DNA from: Stictocephala bisonia
Taxonomy: Eukaryota; Arthropoda; Insecta; Hemiptera; Membracidae
Length of the DNA stretch: 64,000 nucleotides
Direction: 5' to 3'
Assembly: GCA_035578905.1 (NCBI GenBank)
Contig: JAQJVL010000309.1
Span: 759,501 to 823,500 of the forward strand
The number at the start of each line of letters is the position of its first letter. Within the stretch, counting starts at the first letter, position 1. A model generated the notes under the pieces. It did no database searches. It worked only from the letters and a program-made list of their open reading frames with translations, and had not been told where the DNA came from. A program made the position numbers and the translations under genes. Positions 61,681 through 64,000 of the stretch are shown here, one piece after another.

Positions 61681-64000
61681 TCACTTAAACCAATGAATAC
61701 ACACTCTATAGAGTGTGTATTCATTGCTTAAACTAAGGAAGTCATGCCTTTTTAGTCTATAAATGTGTTCACTATTGTCCAACAAATTCACAGCAAGATG
61801 GTTTTCATGTGATTCAAGTTTCTTTAGGTAACGTAAACTAAACTTTGAGATTTCATCTTGCACGTAGTCAATTCTTGTGTCTTTGTGGATTACTGCATTC
61901 CTAACATACCATGGAGCTTGAAATATAGTTCTCAGTACCTTTGACTGGAAACGTTGAATAATGTTCAGATTTGATAATGATGCTGTCCCCCACAACTGTA
62001 TGCCATATGTCCACACTGGCTTCAAGCCAACTTTGTACAGTAATAGTTTATTTTCAGTGGAGAGGTGGGATCTTTTTCCAAAAAGCCAATACATTTTAGA
62101 AAATTTTGTATTTAGTTGCAATAGTTTATTCCAGATATGGCTCTGCCATGTCAGTCGCCTATCTAAGTAAATTCCTAGATATTTAACATCATTTCGTTGA
62201 GTTAGTAGAGAAACTAACTCCTTTTGTTGTTCCTTTTGTTGTTTAAGGAAACATTTGGACAGTTTTCCAAATTAAGCGTAAATGTAATGTGTATAGATTT
62301 ACTCTCGTTTACTTGTATTCTCCAACGTTTTATCCAATCTGTCATTGAATTTAAAACATCTTGCAAGATCTGATAAGCTGTAAAAGGGTTCCGATGAGAA
62401 GCAAGGACTGCAGTATCATCTGCAAATGTTGCAGTTAGAGTTTCTTGGTGAGTTGGAATATCAGCTGTGAATATTGTGTACAATAAAGGGCCCAATACAC
62501 TACCCTGTGGAACTCCAGATTCAATTAATTTTAGATTTGAATAACAATTTTGAAATTTTATTCTAAAGAATCGTTGGGATAGGTAAGATTTTATTAGATT
62601 GTAGAAATTATGAGGTAGAAGTAATTTAATTTTGAACAACAGCCCATCATGCCAGACTTTATCAAAAGCCTGGCTTATATCGAGAAATGCTGCCGAGCAA
62701 AATTCCTTTTTTTCTAAGGTTTGCCTGATTTTATCAACAACTCGATGAACCTGTTCAATTGTTGAATGGTTAGGTCTAAATCCAAACTGATGATTTGGAA
62801 GTACATTTAGCTCAGTTAATAATGGATTTAATCGTTTCAAAAACAATTTTTCAAACAGTTTTGATGGAACCGGTAGGAGACTTATCAGTCTGTATGAAGT
62901 AACCTGATGAGGTGGTTTACCAGGTTTCAGAATAACAATAATGTCAGCTACCTTCCACTGAGATGGAATGTACTCGAGTCTCAACATGGCGTTGAACACT
63001 ATAGTAAGGAAAACAATCGCTTTCCTAGGGAGCTCTTTTAGCACCTTTCCTGTAATAAGGTCATAGCCAGGAGATTTTTTTAGCACGAAGTCCTTCGATT
63101 GCTCCCTTTACTTCCGATGGTTTGAATAAGGTTATTGGCATTTCAAGCTGATTAGGTGAGTCCAGAAATTCTTTAACATTTGGACCAATGACATTACATC
63201 TGTTTACAAGATTAGGTTTGAATACATTTGAAAAATGGTTAGCAAACAAGTCTGCCTTTTCCATGCTACTTTTAGCCCAAGAACCATCAGGCTTGGAAAT
63301 AGGAGGGATTGGGACTTGTGGTTGCGTCATCCTTTTCGTCACTTTCCATAATGAGTAATCAGTCGCCTCAGTGGGAGAAAGGGTTGATGTGAATTCCTTA
63401 AACCAAACGTTGTTTATATCATGCAACATTCTTTTCAACTGTCGGGAGGCCCGGTTAAAGTTTGTTTTATCAACAGCATTTCTTGAATGTTGCCAGATTC
63501 TTCGCAAGCGACGTTTCTCAGCAATCTTTTGTTTTATGTATAACGGATAGTTAATTTGATTAATAGTTTTACTACGCAGTTCTGGAGTTGATTTCCAAGC
63601 AGAAGCCTGAACGGAAGAAGTGAAGATTTCAACTGCATTATCTATGTCTCCTCCGGTTTTTAGGGGAATGGTCAGATTTAAGGTATTGTTCAACAACTTC
63701 GAAATTGATCCCAATTAGTATTTTTGTTTGACAGTGTAGGAGGTTTTTCCTTTGACATAATAGACGAGCTTATAGTCAGTATCAAAGGCGAATGATCAGA
63801 TAAAAGATCAAGAGATGAGGTGATATCCACGTAATTTTGAGAAATCCCTTTGGTTACAAAAAAGTCAAGCAGGTCTGGAATTTTATTTACATCTGTTGGC
63901 CAATAAGTAGGATGACCAGTTGATAAATAATTTAAATTATTATTATCTATACATTTTAGCAGATTTCTTCCCCGAGGATTTACTAGTCTTGATCCCCACA
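61681..64000 (-). pseudogene. Jockey-clade LINE, ORF2 running off the right edge
   Basis: From the window edge leftwards, the APE endonuclease C-terminal half reads RLVNPRGRNLLKC, STGHPTYWPTDV, LLDFFVTKGIS and LDLLSDHSPLIL. A frameshift near 63700 precedes LNLTIPLKTGGDIDNAVE and the linker (YSLWKVTKRM, WAKSSMEKADLFANHF). A frameshift near 63085 follows. The RT then has KKSPGYDLITGKVLKELP, YRLISLLPVPSKLFEKLF, NHQFGFRPNHSTIEQVHR, AAFLDISQAFDKVWHDGL, GVPQGSVLGPLLYTIF and ATFADDTAVLASH (catalytic FADD). A third frameshift lies near 62215, then WLFGKRSHLSTENKLLLYK and YGIQLWGTASLSNLNIIQRF to the end. Long and recent-looking, but inactivated by about three frameshifts. Confidence 0.92.
61691..61726. 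repeat. 36-bp perfect palindrome at the LINE ORF2 end
   Basis: CAATGAATACACACTCTA is followed immediately by its exact reverse complement, with no spacer. It covers the last codons of the jockey ORF2 and about 10 bp of coding context. Confidence 0.95.

Overview
This window is eukaryotic, AT-rich and almost entirely built of transposable elements. The element mix is hAT, piggyBac and Merlin/IS1595-type DNA transposons, BEL/Pao and Penelope-like retroelements, an LTR followed by a tRNA-like primer site, and many jockey/CR1-like LINEs. That mix, with spliceosomal GT-AG introns, points to an arthropod, most likely an insect; the species cannot be named from the sequence. No complete host gene was found. 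One 48-bp exon-like segment at 41.65 kb is the only candidate host coding sequence, so the window may be intergenic or lie inside a very large intron.

Layout. From 0.3 to 1.5 kb there are two G-rich minisatellite arrays. From 1399 to 15384 and from 19062 to 31197 the same unit (about 8.7 kb once private insertions are removed) occurs twice in direct orientation and is nearly identical. It holds a promoter-like patch, a pogo-like terminus, a 1.6-kb foldback pair, a broken Merlin-like transposase, a cluster of TGTTGNCAACA palindromes and the 3' part of a LINE. Copy 1 alone carries a 5.26-kb hAT (hAT-1) with an apparently intact two-exon transposase. Copy 2 alone carries a 3.35-kb hAT (hAT-2) with a broken gene. 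Each has perfect 8-bp target duplications, and the other copy shows the matching empty site. Between the copies are a 1.4-kb LTR with primer-binding site, a poly(A) run, a 494-bp gap of Ns and a dead LINE.

From 31.2 to 36.2 kb lies a decayed BEL/Pao element whose gag/protease region is replaced by the same minisatellite. From 36.5 to 40.3 kb is hAT-3, with an intact 776-residue transposase. It sits between two inverted repeats that carry hammerhead-ribozyme-like motifs. From 41.1 to 46.7 kb there are old, rearranged repeats and long gene-free AT-rich DNA.

From 46.76 to 55.27 kb is a nest four levels deep. A palindromic repeat was split by LINE-A (11-bp target duplication). LINE-A was split by a piggyBac (TTAA). 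The piggyBac was split twice more, by LINE-B and by a 5'-truncated Penelope-like element with a 13-bp target duplication, inverted pLTRs, a 34-bp extension and a GIY-YIG endonuclease ORF. The last 9 kb hold a tail-to-tail pair of LINE-C copies forming a long hairpin, a small hairpin MITE with perfect 34-bp arms, and most of a jockey LINE that runs off the right edge.

The most interesting signals are the hammerhead-like motifs with palindromic stem III in the Penelope-type repeats, the reciprocal hAT insertions in the duplicated block (a recent duplication or two unmerged haplotypes), the intact hAT-1 and hAT-3 genes, and the seven subterminal palindromes of the piggyBac element.
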